From Rikenellaceae bacterium (lineage in GTDB: Bacteria > Bacteroidota > Bacteroidia > Bacteroidales > Rikenellaceae), in the NCBI GenBank assembly GCA_017936385.1, contig JAGBFQ010000030.1, forward strand, positions 1-34,471: a stretch of 34,471 nt of DNA, read 5' to 3'. Positions within the stretch are counted from its first letter, which is position 1; each line of letters begins with the position of its first letter. This document shows, in pieces, positions 9,242 to 17,827 of this stretch. The notes beneath the pieces were generated by a model. It searched no databases, was not told the DNA's origin, and saw only the letters and a list, made by a program, of their open reading frames with translations. A program made the translations under genes and the position numbers.

Positions 9242-9622
9242 ATGATAAAATCGATGTTGATTGCAGGCTTGGGTGGAATGATTGGCACCTGGCTGCGCTA
9301 TTTGGTTGGTCGCGCAACGGCGGCGATGTTTGTCGGCTCGACGTGGCCGTGGGGAACTTTCGTGGTGAATGTGGTGGGAAGTTTCGTCATCGGCGTGCTG
9401 TTTGGGCTTGTTGAGCGGGGCGGGGTGATTTCGCCACGAATGAACCTGCTGTTGATTACGGGACTGTGCGGAGGGTTCACGACATTCTCGTCGTTGAGCC
9501 ACGATATGCTGTCGCTGCTGGACGGTCGCCACTTCTGGAGTTTCGGCGCGTATGCAGTTGGAAGTTTCGCGCTTGGCTTGGCGTGCGTGTGGCTCGGCCG
9601 CTGGATTGTCCGAACCGCATAG
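9242..9622 (+). CDS. crcB: Fluoride-specific ion channel CrcB/Fluc
   Basis: This is a small inner-membrane channel that exports fluoride and works as an antiparallel dimer. The 126-aa protein has four hydrophobic helices. Family marks are GGMIGTWLRYL near the start, WGTFVVNVVGSFVIG in the second helix and GLCGGFTTFSSLSHD in the third, which contains the conserved TTFS and the phenylalanines lining the pore. The frame extends 46 codons upstream, but those residues are not membrane-channel-like and would overlap the probable -7 box; ATG at 9242 gives the family's usual length. It is a single-gene transcription unit ending two bases before the box-and-hairpin at 9625-9679. Confidence 0.95.
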   Translation: MIKSMLIAGLGGMIGTWLRYLVGRATAAMFVGSTWPWGTFVVNVVGSFVIGVLFGLVERGGVISPRMNLLLITGLCGGFTTFSSLSHDMLSLLDGRHFWSFGAYAVGSFALGLACVWLGRWIVRTA

Positions 9623-9649
9623 GCATACCTATTATATATTATATAAGAA

Positions 9650-9679
9650 GGGCTGTTCGACCACATGGATGAACAGCCC
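9650..9679. terminator. Bidirectional terminator between crcB and the polysaccharide operon
   Basis: The arms GGGCTGTTC (9650-9658) and GAACAGCCC (9671-9679) pair perfectly around a 12-base loop. Read leftwards, as the rfbB transcript would be, it is followed by the T-rich TTCTTATATAAT. It closes the 18-gene polysaccharide operon and probably crcB as well. Confidence 0.85.
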
Positions 9680-9703
9680 TAAATAGTTTATGCTATCAAT
9701 GCT

Positions 9704-10717
9704 CTATTGCACAAATTTGGATAAGTACCAGCGAACGGTGCGCGTCAGGCCCTCGGCAAACGATGTGCGGGGAGCCCAACCAAGCTCGCGTTGCAGTTTC
9801 GACGAGTCAATGGCGTAGCGCAGGTCGTGGCCCGCGCGGTCGGTGACATAGGTTATAAGCCCCTCGGACGCGCCCTCGGCACGACCCAACTCACGGTCGG
9901 TGATACGAACAAGCAGGCGCACCAGGTCGATATTACGCCACTCATTATTGCCGCCAACATTATAACTCTCGCCCAACTCTCCACGGTGGAACACAAGGTC
10001 AAGAGCCTCGGCGTGGTCCTCGACATAGAGCCAATCCCTCACATTCAGACCCTTGCCGTAGACGGGTAGAGGGCGACCCTCAACGATATTCTGAATAAAC
10101 AGCGGAATGAGTTTCTCGGGATATTGCGCCGGGCCATAGTTATTCGAGCAGTTGGTAATAACCACCGGAAGTCCGTAGGTGTCGTGGAACGCACGCACAA
10201 AATGGTCGCTCGAGGCCTTGCTCGCACTATACGGGCTATGCGGCGCGTAAGGTGTCTGCTCGGTAAACACGCCCCCCTCCAAAGGCAGGGCACCAAACAC
10301 CTCGTCGGTCGAGACATGGTGAAAGCGTTTACCATCGAAGCCTTCGGGACGGTTCATCCAATAGTCGCGTGCCGACTGCAACAGTGCAAGTGTACCCAAC
10401 ACATTGGTGCGTGCAAAGGCCATAGGGTCGGATATACTGCGGTCGACGTGGCTCTCGGCCGCCAAGTGAATCACACCATCAACATCATATCGGCGCAGAA
10501 TCTCAGCCACACGCGGTGCATCACAGATGTCGGCCCGTTCGAACGCGTAGTTCGGCGCATCGGCAATGTCGGCAACATTGTCAAGGTTACCTGCGTAGGT
10601 CAGCGCGTCGAGGTTTATGATTCGATAATCAGGGTAGCGTTGCACCAGGCGACGCACAAGGTGGCTACCGATAAATCCCGCGCCACCTGTGATAACTATA
10701 TTCCGACGAAACGTCAT
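9704..10717 (-). CDS. rfbB: dTDP-glucose 4,6-dehydratase
   Basis: This is the second enzyme of the dTDP-rhamnose pathway, turning dTDP-glucose into dTDP-4-keto-6-deoxyglucose with bound NAD. The 337-aa extended SDR protein has the nucleotide-binding [10 protein letters not shown] at residues 10-19, the STDEVFG dehydratase motif (D138, E139) and the YxxxK pair Y163/K167 in [12 protein letters not shown]. The start overlaps the rfbA stop by four bases (ATGA). It is the last gene of the polysaccharide operon, followed by the terminator at 9650-9679. No rfbC or rfbD follows, so how the keto sugar is used is not shown here. Confidence 0.96.
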   Translation of the reverse strand: MTFRRNIVITGGAGFIGSHLVRRLVQRYPDYRIINLDALTYAGNLDNVADIADAPNYAFERADICDAPRVAEILRRYDVDGVIHLAAESHVDRSISDPMAFARTNVLGTLALLQSARDYWMNRPEGFDGKRFHHVSTDEVFGALPLEGGVFTEQTPYAPHSPYSASKASSDHFVRAFHDTYGLPVVITNCSNNYGPAQYPEKLIPLFIQNIVEGRPLPVYGKGLNVRDWLYVEDHAEALDLVFHRGELGESYNVGGNNEWRNIDLVRLLVRITDRELGRAEGASEGLITYVTDRAGHDLRYAIDSSKLQRELGWAPRTSFAEGLTRTVRWYLSKFVQ

Positions 10718-11598
10718 CGTTTTGAGCGTTTTGCAAGGTTCAACACATAATCTCCATAGCTACTGCCACGCATACCTTCGGCAAGGGTTGCCAACTCCTC
10801 GGACGAAATCCACCCCTCGCGCCAGGCAATCTCCTCCAAGCATGCTATCTGCACTCCTTGTCGACTCTGGACTACCTCCACAAAGCGTGCCGCATCGAAC
10901 AGCGATTCGTGAGTTCCAGTATCCAACCACGCAAAGCCACGACCCAGTGGTTGAAGTACCAGCTCGCCGCGCTCAAGATAGGCCGCATTGACCGAAGTTA
11001 TCTCCAACTCTCCGCGCGGCGAAGGTTTTATCTGTGCGGCAATATCCACCACATTATTCGGGTAAAAATAAAGACCCACCACAGCATTATCACTCTTCGG
11101 GCAGGCGGGTTTCTCCTCAAGGCTCACCACGCGACCCTCGGCATCCACCTCAGCCACACCAAAGCGTTCGGGGTCAGCAACCTTATATCCGAAAATTGTA
11201 GCCAAGTCCTCGCGCTCAACACGACAAACCGCATCTCGCAACATTCCCGTAAAACCGTGGCCATAGAAGATATTGTCGCCCAGCACCAAGCACACCGCGT
11301 CATGGCCAATAAACTCGCGGCCAATCAAAAACGCCTCGGCAAGCCCGCCTGGCGTAGGTTGCTCGGCATACTCAAAGTGCACTCCATAGGCCGAGCCATC
11401 GCCCAACAAGCGTTTAAATCCCGGCAAATCGTGCGGCGTCGAGATAATAAGAATCTCTCGAATCCCCGCCAACATCAACACCGAGATGGGATAATATATC
11501 ATCGGCTTATCATAGACGGGCAAGAGCTGTTTGCTCACACCCTTGGTTATCGGATACAACCTCGTACCACTACCTCCGGCCAAAACTATTCCTTTCAT
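10714..11598 (-). CDS. rfbA: Glucose-1-phosphate thymidylyltransferase
   Basis: This enzyme joins glucose-1-phosphate and dTTP to give dTDP-glucose, the substrate of the next enzyme. The 294-aa protein begins [16 protein letters not shown], the sugar-nucleotidyltransferase signature, followed by [15 protein letters not shown]. The LGDNIFYG motif with its metal-binding aspartate lies near residue 110, and [19 protein letters not shown] further on. The length is the usual one for RmlA. It starts 6 bases after the PF14907-like gene and overlaps rfbB by four bases. Confidence 0.97.
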   Translation of the reverse strand: MKGIVLAGGSGTRLYPITKGVSKQLLPVYDKPMIYYPISVLMLAGIREILIISTPHDLPGFKRLLGDGSAYGVHFEYAEQPTPGGLAEAFLIGREFIGHDAVCLVLGDNIFYGHGFTGMLRDAVCRVEREDLATIFGYKVADPERFGVAEVDAEGRVVSLEEKPACPKSDNAVVGLYFYPNNVVDIAAQIKPSPRGELEITSVNAAYLERGELVLQPLGRGFAWLDTGTHESLFDAARFVEVVQSRQGVQIACLEEIAWREGWISSEELATLAEGMRGSSYGDYVLNLAKRSKR

Positions 11599-11604
11599 AA
11601 AACG

Positions 11605-12708
11605 CTACAATTTAGGATGGCGTTCAAAACAGAGCGCCCAGGTTGCACGTGCCACCTCAAAAAGAACGCTACGACCATACAATTTATGATATTTCCACGC
11701 ACCACGCAGATTATATTCGACTATAAGAAAACGTTTGCGCAGTTTCGAATAATGCGAAGTATGCAATACGTGACCATAATACAAGATGTCATTCAAAACT
11801 CGTTTGGCATAGGCACTCCTCTGGCGAATAGCGGGATTAGTGAACTTAAATCCCAAATACTCAACCGCAATAGCCGTCAGAGCCTCCGCAAAACGGGTAT
11901 ATCCCATCGCATCGCATTGGCGGTAAAACTCCTCCCAATCAATTCGGGTCTGTTCCGCCTGCACCAACAACGCCCAATCCAGAATGTGGCGAATCTTTAT
12001 CCCCTCGGTCAGAAAATGTCCAAAACTATGAGCCGTCAAAAACAAAGCATTGAAATCTGCCGAAGGTCGAATTAGCTTGGTGCCCGAGATATATTCGGGT
12101 GTTGCCTCTTTCAACAATCCCTGCAAATGGCGTTCAAAGCGTTTGCGGCGTCGAGCCCCCCTGATTGCCGTGCAAAACTGATGATTTTCAACCGTCAAAC
12201 CCCTAAACTCGATATGAGAGTGTTTATAGAAACCTCTGCTTACATCGGCTCCATTTTGCTCGGCGAGGACATTTCCTCGTTCATAATCCTCGCCCAAGAA
12301 ACAATCCAAATCCCCACATTCGCGGTGTTTGGGTATTGGGTAATAGTCACTTAGAGCAAACCCCTTCAGGACATAGACATCTATCCCTTCGGCTCCATAC
12401 AACGACGCCAGCTCGGCAGAACGCACGAACTGACGGTCGCTGTTTTTCTCAATACTATCAGAGATGGCAACCCACCTCATTTTCAACAATCGGGGAACCC
12501 TCAACTCCAAGTTTGGAGAGTGCTTATGCAGTGTCACTACCCCATCAAATGCAATTGCAGCAACACCTTGGCTCTTGGCCAAATCATACACACCCTGCCA
12601 GTCGACCATATCCCAATCGACCGTCTTGGCTTGACTACACTCTCGTTCGTCACCCCGCAATGCCACTCGCAACAGCAGAAACAAGATGTCGGGGACAGCC
12701 ACACTCAT
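11605..12708 (-). CDS. Nucleotidyltransferase-family protein (PF14907/NTP_transf_5-like)
   Basis: This 367-aa protein resembles the uncharacterised nucleotidyltransferase family often found in polysaccharide and secondary-metabolite loci. The defining pattern is visible: YVLKGFALSDYYPIP (LKG at residues 114-116) followed by HRECGDLDCFL (GDLD at 132-135), which would supply the metal-binding acids of a polymerase-beta-type fold. No signal peptide or membrane helix is seen. It starts 33 bases after the aminotransferase stop and sits just before rfbA. Its substrate is not known; transfer of a nucleotidyl or other phosphate group to a sugar or carrier is a guess. It may be a polymer-decorating or regulatory enzyme. 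Confidence 0.75.
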   Translation of the reverse strand: MSVAVPDILFLLLRVALRGDERECSQAKTVDWDMVDWQGVYDLAKSQGVAAIAFDGVVTLHKHSPNLELRVPRLLKMRWVAISDSIEKNSDRQFVRSAELASLYGAEGIDVYVLKGFALSDYYPIPKHRECGDLDCFLGEDYERGNVLAEQNGADVSRGFYKHSHIEFRGLTVENHQFCTAIRGARRRKRFERHLQGLLKEATPEYISGTKLIRPSADFNALFLTAHSFGHFLTEGIKIRHILDWALLVQAEQTRIDWEEFYRQCDAMGYTRFAEALTAIAVEYLGFKFTNPAIRQRSAYAKRVLNDILYYGHVLHTSHYSKLRKRFLIVEYNLRGAWKYHKLYGRSVLFEVARATWALCFERHPKL

Positions 12709-12741
12709 CGTCGGTTGATTCTTTGTTCCACCTTAGCCATT

Positions 12742-13986
12742 TTAGCGAACAATCGCAGCTTTTATCTGCTCTACCACGTAACGCACGTCGTCATCCGTAA
12801 CGCATGGGCCACTCGGCAGACACAAACCTTTAGCAAACAACTCCTCGCTAACTCCATTGACATATGCCGGAGCTTGTGCAAATACCGGTTGACGGTGCAT
12901 CGGTTTCCACAGCGGACGAGCCTCAATCCCCGCCTTATCCAATGCTATTCTCATAGCTTCGACATTGGCATTCGGCTCACAATCGGTATGCAACGACTTG
13001 GCTGCGTGAGTTACACCGGCAGCTCCTCCGACAGCACCTTGAACAGCAACCTCATAAGCCGACTCCTGGCCCACTACCTTCAACGCAGGGTCAAGTATGA
13101 CGGTATTCAACCAGAAGTTACTATCGAAACGCTCCGAGGGATTTCCGTGAAGTGTAACACCCTCAACATCAGCCAAAAGGTCCTTATACAACTCAAAGGT
13201 GTGCTTGTGATGTGCCACGTGGTCGGCCGCAACCGTCATTTGTCCACGACCAATGCCGGCACAAATGTTCGACATTCGGTAGTTGTAACCAATATGTTCG
13301 TGCTGGTAGTAAGGATATGCCTCGCGCGCTTGAGTCGCATAGAACATAATTTCGCGTTTAGCCTCGTCATCGGGACAAATCAAGGCACCACCACCCGAGG
13401 TTGTAATCATCTTATTTCCATTGAACGACAACACGCCATATTGTCCGAAAGTACCGCACACACGTCCATCATACTTCGAACCGAAACCCTCAGCCGCATC
13501 TTCAATAACGGGGATGTCATACTTTTGGGCAACAGCCATAATCTCCTCTATCTTTGCGGGCATACCATACAAGTAAACCGGGACAATCGCTTTGGGTTTC
13601 TTGCCGGTTTTGGCAATTCGGTCAACGATGGCCTGCTCCAAAAGTTCTGGGTCCATATTCCAAGTATCACGCTCCGAGTCAATAAACACGGGAGTTGCTC
13701 CCAAGTAAGTGATGGGATTTGCCGAAGCGCAGAAAGTGAACGATTGGCACAAAACCTCATCGCCTGCGCTAACGCCACAAGCTATCAGCGCAAGATGCAC
13801 CGCCGCAGTACCTGCCGAGAGAGCCACTACTTTCTTGTTCTGGCCCACGAAGGCCTCCAAATCGGCCTCAAAGCCATTAACATTCGGACCCAGAGGCACC
13901 ACCCAGTTGGTATCAAACGCCTCTTGTATAAATTTCTGTTCATTGCCCGACATATGCGCCAGGCACAAATAAATTCGTTTTGGCAT
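12742..13986 (-). CDS. DegT/DnrJ/EryC1-family sugar aminotransferase (PglE-like)
   Basis: This PLP enzyme should transfer an amino group, usually from glutamate, to a 4-keto nucleotide sugar. The 414-aa protein has the PLP lysine at K192 in SFNGNKMITTSGGG, the cofactor-ring aspartate D163 in VIEDAAEGFGS, and the conserved GPNVNGFEADLEAF and EHIGYNYRMSNI motifs. It lies directly between a PglD-like acyltransferase (5-base gap) and the NTP-transferase gene. With PglC- and PglD-like neighbours it fits the PglE role in making a UDP-4-amino-6-deoxy-GlcNAc, but the similar WcfR of Bacteroides, which makes a galacto-configured sugar, is an alternative. No dedicated PglF-type dehydratase is present in the window. 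Confidence 0.9.
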   Translation of the reverse strand: MPKRIYLCLAHMSGNEQKFIQEAFDTNWVVPLGPNVNGFEADLEAFVGQNKKVVALSAGTAAVHLALIACGVSAGDEVLCQSFTFCASANPITYLGATPVFIDSERDTWNMDPELLEQAIVDRIAKTGKKPKAIVPVYLYGMPAKIEEIMAVAQKYDIPVIEDAAEGFGSKYDGRVCGTFGQYGVLSFNGNKMITTSGGGALICPDDEAKREIMFYATQAREAYPYYQHEHIGYNYRMSNICAGIGRGQMTVAADHVAHHKHTFELYKDLLADVEGVTLHGNPSERFDSNFWLNTVILDPALKVVGQESAYEVAVQGAVGGAAGVTHAAKSLHTDCEPNANVEAMRIALDKAGIEARPLWKPMHRQPVFAQAPAYVNGVSEELFAKGLCLPSGPCVTDDDVRYVVEQIKAAIVR

Positions 13987-13991
13987 ATTTT

Positions 13992-14762
13992 TTACTCTTT
14001 GTATTTTATAATCTTAGCCGGAACACCCGCGACAACCGCTTTATCTGGCACATCTCGAATGACAACTGCACCAGCACCTATCAAACAATCCTCACCTAAC
14101 TCTTTTACTCCGGTCATAATAGTAGAAGATATTCCACAAAAGGCGGGCGCTACATTTATATCCTTAATCATCTCATTAACCTTATATATTTTACATTTAT
14201 TACCAAATGCCACCACGCCAGACGGGATATCATCAACGACCACAGAGCCCGCGCCAATCATAGACCAACTGCCTATACGTACGCCTTGTTTAATAACAGT
14301 TCCTGCACCAATCCAAGTTCCTTCGCCAATTTCAACTCCTCCTGTAATCGTCGCATGTGGAGCAATATGTACAAAATCTGAAATTAGAACATCATGGTCT
14401 ACCGAAGCTCCCGTGTTAACAATACAATGTTTCCCGACAGAAGCACAACTCTGCACAATTGCACCTTGCATAATTACAGTTCCACAACCTATTGTTGCAC
14501 GAGGTGAAACTATAGCCGAGGGATGAACAGCCGTACCATAACCTTTAACCTTAATTGCATCAACGATACTCTTTCTTGTTTGGCACGAACCAATCGCAAC
14601 TATCATTTCCTCACTATACGCTCCACTATTTCTTTTAACATCGTAACCTAATAACGAAGAAAGAGAGTTATTGTCATCCACAATATAATCTATCGGAATC
14701 TTATTGGCCTCTAAAATATCTATAATGACCTTGCAATGACCACTTGCTCCATACAGAATCAT
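13992..14762 (-). CDS. PglD/NeuD-like sugar O/N-acyltransferase with an extra C-terminal tail
   Basis: The protein probably acetylates the amino group made by the adjacent aminotransferase, using acetyl-CoA. The N-terminal MILYGASGHCKVIIDIL is the Rossmann-like sugar-binding part. From about residue 80 a left-handed beta-helix of hexapeptide repeats follows, with the catalytic histidine in NTGASVDHDV (H123). The family usually ends after a motif like residues 169-195 (IGAGSVVVDDIPSGVVAFG). Here the chain continues another ~60 residues and repeats the ending as IGAGAVVIRDVPDKAVVAG (228 onward). At 256 aa it is therefore 40-50 aa longer than usual. The second tail has no close nucleotide match to the first, so it is either old or acquired from a different acetyltransferase gene. 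Confidence 0.88.
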   Translation of the reverse strand: MILYGASGHCKVIIDILEANKIPIDYIVDDNNSLSSLLGYDVKRNSGAYSEEMIVAIGSCQTRKSIVDAIKVKGYGTAVHPSAIVSPRATIGCGTVIMQGAIVQSCASVGKHCIVNTGASVDHDVLISDFVHIAPHATITGGVEIGEGTWIGAGTVIKQGVRIGSWSMIGAGSVVVDDIPSGVVAFGNKCKIYKVNEMIKDINVAPAFCGISSTIMTGVKELGEDCLIGAGAVVIRDVPDKAVVAGVPAKIIKYKE

Positions 14763-14776
14763 AATCTCTCATTCTA

Positions 14777-15385
14777 TTAGTTTGTTCCATCAAAAGGATA
14801 CATTGTCGCTACTGCATCATTGTTTATATCAGAGCGACATAGCACCTTCTTAATTGTCAATAGCAATATCTTCAAATCAATCTTGATTGACACATTGTCC
14901 ACATACCACACATCCAATTTAAATTTTTCCGCCCATGAAATAGCATTGCGCCCATTACATTGAGCCCAACCCGTAATTCCAGGACGTACTTCATGACGAC
15001 GGGCTTGTTCTGGGCTATACAATGGCAGATACTTCACCAACAGCGGGCGTGGACCGATAAGAGCCATATCACCTTTGAGGACATTTATCAGTTGTGGCAA
15101 TTCATCAATTGAAGTTGAGCGTACAAAGCGGCCTACTTTGGTCAAGCGTTGGGCATCGGGCAAGAGTTTACCGTCGGCATCGCGCTCGTCGGTCATCGAC
15201 TTGAATTTGATAAGTTTGAAGATTTTCGCATCTTTACCCGGACGCTCCTGCGTGAAGAATGCACCTGCACCCTTATTGGCAAAGTGCAACCAAACGGTAA
15301 TTATCAACAACACGGGCCACAGCACCAACAACGCCGTCAAAGCTATCCAAAAATCAAAAAAACGCTTAAAAAAATGCTTATACAT
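14777..15385 (-). CDS. Initiating sugar phosphotransferase (PglC-like, small PGT)
   Basis: This membrane enzyme should move a sugar-1-phosphate from a UDP-sugar onto undecaprenyl phosphate, the first step of repeat-unit assembly. Starting at ATG 15385 it has 202 aa, the size of the minimal PglC type. A single hydrophobic re-entrant segment covers about residues 11-34, followed by the FTQERPG motif, FKSM, the catalytic Asp-Glu pair D94-E95 in STSIDELPQLINVL, then GPRPLL and RPGITGWAQ. A TTG 24 bases upstream is in frame but would overlap the WbuB-like gene; ATG leaves an 11-base gap and matches family length. PglD- and PglE-like genes follow directly, suggesting a bacillosamine-type first sugar. 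Confidence 0.93.
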   Translation of the reverse strand: MYKHFFKRFFDFWIALTALLVLWPVLLIITVWLHFANKGAGAFFTQERPGKDAKIFKLIKFKSMTDERDADGKLLPDAQRLTKVGRFVRSTSIDELPQLINVLKGDMALIGPRPLLVKYLPLYSPEQARRHEVRPGITGWAQCNGRNAISWAEKFKLDVWYVDNVSIKIDLKILLLTIKKVLCRSDINNDAVATMYPFDGTN

Positions 15386-15396
15386 AGATTTATCCG

Positions 15397-16611
15397 TTAG
15401 AGTTTGCAATGTTTAATTATGGCGTTATACGTATGCTCCGTTGTGTAATTATTCTCGAAGAAACGAAAGCCGTTTTCGCCCATCTCTTTAAGGTTGGATT
15501 TCAGCATCTTATCCACTGCTTGCACAAACCCATCAACATCATTACTCGGACACCAATATCCATAACCATTTTCTTCGGCAATAACTCCCGTATCGCAATT
15601 AGGGTCGGTAGCCGCAATAATTGGTTTGCGTTCCATAAGATACGGAAGTAATCTACTTGGGTAATTGGGAATGGTGAAATTATAATCCAAAAATATAAGA
15701 CCCACATCACATGACGAAGCTAATTTATCGTACTCCTCCTTTGGCAAGGTCTTAAATAGTGTCACAGCCGTGGGACATGTTTCATCATACCATTTCTGCA
15801 ACTTTGGATATTCCGTACCATTACCGACTATTAAGAAATGACAATCTTCACGACGAGCCACCGAATCAAGGCATCTGATTAGAAAAGGTATTCCTTGAGG
15901 TTTCCCCATATTTCCGCCATAAATAAATATAGGCTTGTCCGTAGGAAGATTGTATTTGGCCCTTACTTCAGCTCCATCGAATTCCTTTTTAGCTATAGGC
16001 AAATCATAAGAATTCGGAGCTATTTCCACTTTTGAAGCATCAATATAAGGATTATGTTCTATTACATATCTCACATTTGCAGGACTCATACATCCGATAT
16101 GGTCTGATATGTTGTACAACATCTTCTCCTTACTACGAAATGATTTATACATTAAGCCTTTAATCCCGCGTTTGGAGAGCATACTCATATCCACTGCATT
16201 TTGAGGGAATATATCCTTTAGCAACAAGTATGTAACCGCACGGGGATTGTTTCGTTTGGCATATTGTATAACCTTTGTAAAGGTAATAGGGGGAGTCGAG
16301 TAGAGTATCAAATCAAAATTCACACTCCCCCAATACTTTTTCAAGGCCGAAGTAAATTGATACTCCATCATCACCTGACCGATACCTTTTTCTATTACAT
16401 TTGTCTTGGTAAGGTTCAGCGTACGCACTCCAAGAAAATGTACGCCATTCTCTTCAATCAACTCTGTTTTACGTTTTGTGCGTCTTTCGTAGGGTGCTAT
16501 AATGTACACTGAGTGACCCGAATTGCGAAATTTCCGTACAAGGTCGGTATATATCCCACTGACCTGCACATTTCGCATTCCCGAAGACATTGTCAGAAAA
16601 AGAACATTCAT
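15397..16611 (-). CDS. WbuB-like glycosyltransferase, probable N-acetyl-L-fucosaminyltransferase
   Basis: This is a GT-B retaining transferase of the GT4 group, 404 aa. The N-terminal half starts MNVLFLTMSSG and carries STPPITFTKVIQYAK and LLLKDIFPQNAVDM, features I associate with WbuB-type proteins. The C-terminal half has IFIYGGNMGKPQGIPFL and the donor-site stretch FTIPNYPSRLLPYLM. It follows capE, capF and capG in the order seen in the E. coli O26 fnlA-fnlB-fnlC-wbuB cassette, so transfer of N-acetyl-L-fucosamine is the likeliest job. The donor is inferred from family and context, not from a specificity residue. It ends 11 bases before the initiating transferase gene. Confidence 0.85.
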   Translation of the reverse strand: MNVLFLTMSSGMRNVQVSGIYTDLVRKFRNSGHSVYIIAPYERRTKRKTELIEENGVHFLGVRTLNLTKTNVIEKGIGQVMMEYQFTSALKKYWGSVNFDLILYSTPPITFTKVIQYAKRNNPRAVTYLLLKDIFPQNAVDMSMLSKRGIKGLMYKSFRSKEKMLYNISDHIGCMSPANVRYVIEHNPYIDASKVEIAPNSYDLPIAKKEFDGAEVRAKYNLPTDKPIFIYGGNMGKPQGIPFLIRCLDSVARREDCHFLIVGNGTEYPKLQKWYDETCPTAVTLFKTLPKEEYDKLASSCDVGLIFLDYNFTIPNYPSRLLPYLMERKPIIAATDPNCDTGVIAEENGYGYWCPSNDVDGFVQAVDKMLKSNLKEMGENGFRFFENNYTTEHTYNAIIKHCKL

Positions 16612-16623
16612 CGTATCAGTAAC

Positions 16624-17808
16624 TTAAAATTTTCTCCAGACCATTTTGTTGACCACTCCGGTGTAGGATTGGATGAGTTTCACAACCTTCGTGGAGACGT
16701 TCTCGTCGACATAGTTGGGCACGGGAAGACCGTTATCGCCTTCCTTTACCATCTCAACGGCGGTATCAACGGCTTGCAACAACGAGCCCTCGTCTATTCC
16801 CGCCAAAATGAAACAGCCCTTATCCAACGCCTCGGGACGCTCCGTCGATGTTCGGATGCACACCGCCGGGAATGGATGACCTACACTCATAAAGAACGAA
16901 CTCTCTTCAGGCAGGGTTCCCGAGTCCGACACAACAGCAAAGGCATTCATCTGCAAACAGTTGTAGTCGTGAAAACCGAGAGGTTGTTGAACCTGCACTC
17001 GAGGGTCGAGTTGGAAGCCCGATGCGGCCAAACGATTGCGGCTGCGAGGGTGACACGAATACAGTATCGGCATATCGTACTTCTCAGCCATCTTGTTGAT
17101 GGCGGTAAACAACGAGAGGAAGTTCTTCTCGGTATCGATATTCTCCTCGCGGTGAGCCGACAGCAAAATGTAGCGACCCTTTTCCAAGCCCAAGCGTTTA
17201 TGCACATCCGAAGCCTCAATGTCGGCCAAGTTCTCGTGCAGCACCTCGGCCATAGGCGAACCCGTAACATAGGTGCGCTGAGGAGCTACGCTGCTGGCAT
17301 TCAGATAGCGGCGAGCGTGTTCCGAGTAGCAAAGATTGACATCCGAGATGATGTCGACAATTCGGCGGTTGGTCTCCTCGGGCAGGCACTCGTCGAAACA
17401 ACGGTTGCCGGCCTCCATGTGGAAAATAGGGATATGCAGACGTTTTGCGCCAATTACGCTCAAGCACGAGTTGGTGTCACCCAAAACAAGCACTGCGTCG
17501 GGTTGGGTTTGCGCCATCAACTTGTAGCTGGCATTGATGATGTTGCCCATGGTTGCACCCAGGTCGTCACCCACGGCATCCATATAGACCTCGGGGTCGG
17601 CCAATTTCAGGTCGCGGAAGAATACTCCATTGAGGTTGTAGTCGTAGTTCTGACCTGTGTGCGCCAAGATGCAGTCGAAGTACTTACGGCACTTGTTGAT
17701 GACGGCTGCCAAGCGGATGATTTCGGGGCGTGTGCCCACTATGATTAATAGCTTCAGTCGGCCGTCACCTTTGAACGACACGTCCGAATAGTCCAATTTC
17801 ATATCCAT
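16624..17808 (-). CDS. capG: UDP-N-acetylglucosamine 2-epimerase-family enzyme (CapG/FnlC/WbjD)
   Basis: This is the last step to UDP-N-acetyl-L-fucosamine, a non-hydrolysing 2-epimerisation of UDP-N-acetyl-L-pneumosamine/talosamine-type intermediate. The 394-aa protein has the family motifs VGTRPEIIRL, GDTNSCLSV, FHMEAGNRCFDECLPEETN, SAHREENID and SDSGTLPEES, covering the UDP-binding and catalytic acid residues of WecB-type enzymes. Assignment to the CapG branch rather than WecB or MnaA rests on capE and capF lying directly upstream in pathway order. It starts 19 bases after capF and ends 12 bases before the WbuB-like gene. Confidence 0.92.
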   Translation of the reverse strand: MDMKLDYSDVSFKGDGRLKLLIIVGTRPEIIRLAAVINKCRKYFDCILAHTGQNYDYNLNGVFFRDLKLADPEVYMDAVGDDLGATMGNIINASYKLMAQTQPDAVLVLGDTNSCLSVIGAKRLHIPIFHMEAGNRCFDECLPEETNRRIVDIISDVNLCYSEHARRYLNASSVAPQRTYVTGSPMAEVLHENLADIEASDVHKRLGLEKGRYILLSAHREENIDTEKNFLSLFTAINKMAEKYDMPILYSCHPRSRNRLAASGFQLDPRVQVQQPLGFHDYNCLQMNAFAVVSDSGTLPEESSFFMSVGHPFPAVCIRTSTERPEALDKGCFILAGIDEGSLLQAVDTAVEMVKEGDNGLPVPNYVDENVSTKVVKLIQSYTGVVNKMVWRKF

Positions 17809-17827
17809 GGTACTATGTATTTCGTGA

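Noticed and set aside
12520-14526. A 668-codon open frame on the plus strand
   Set aside because: It is antisense to the aminotransferase and the PglD-like gene, crosses their boundary, has low-complexity Thr/Pro/Ile-rich sequence and matches no family pattern.
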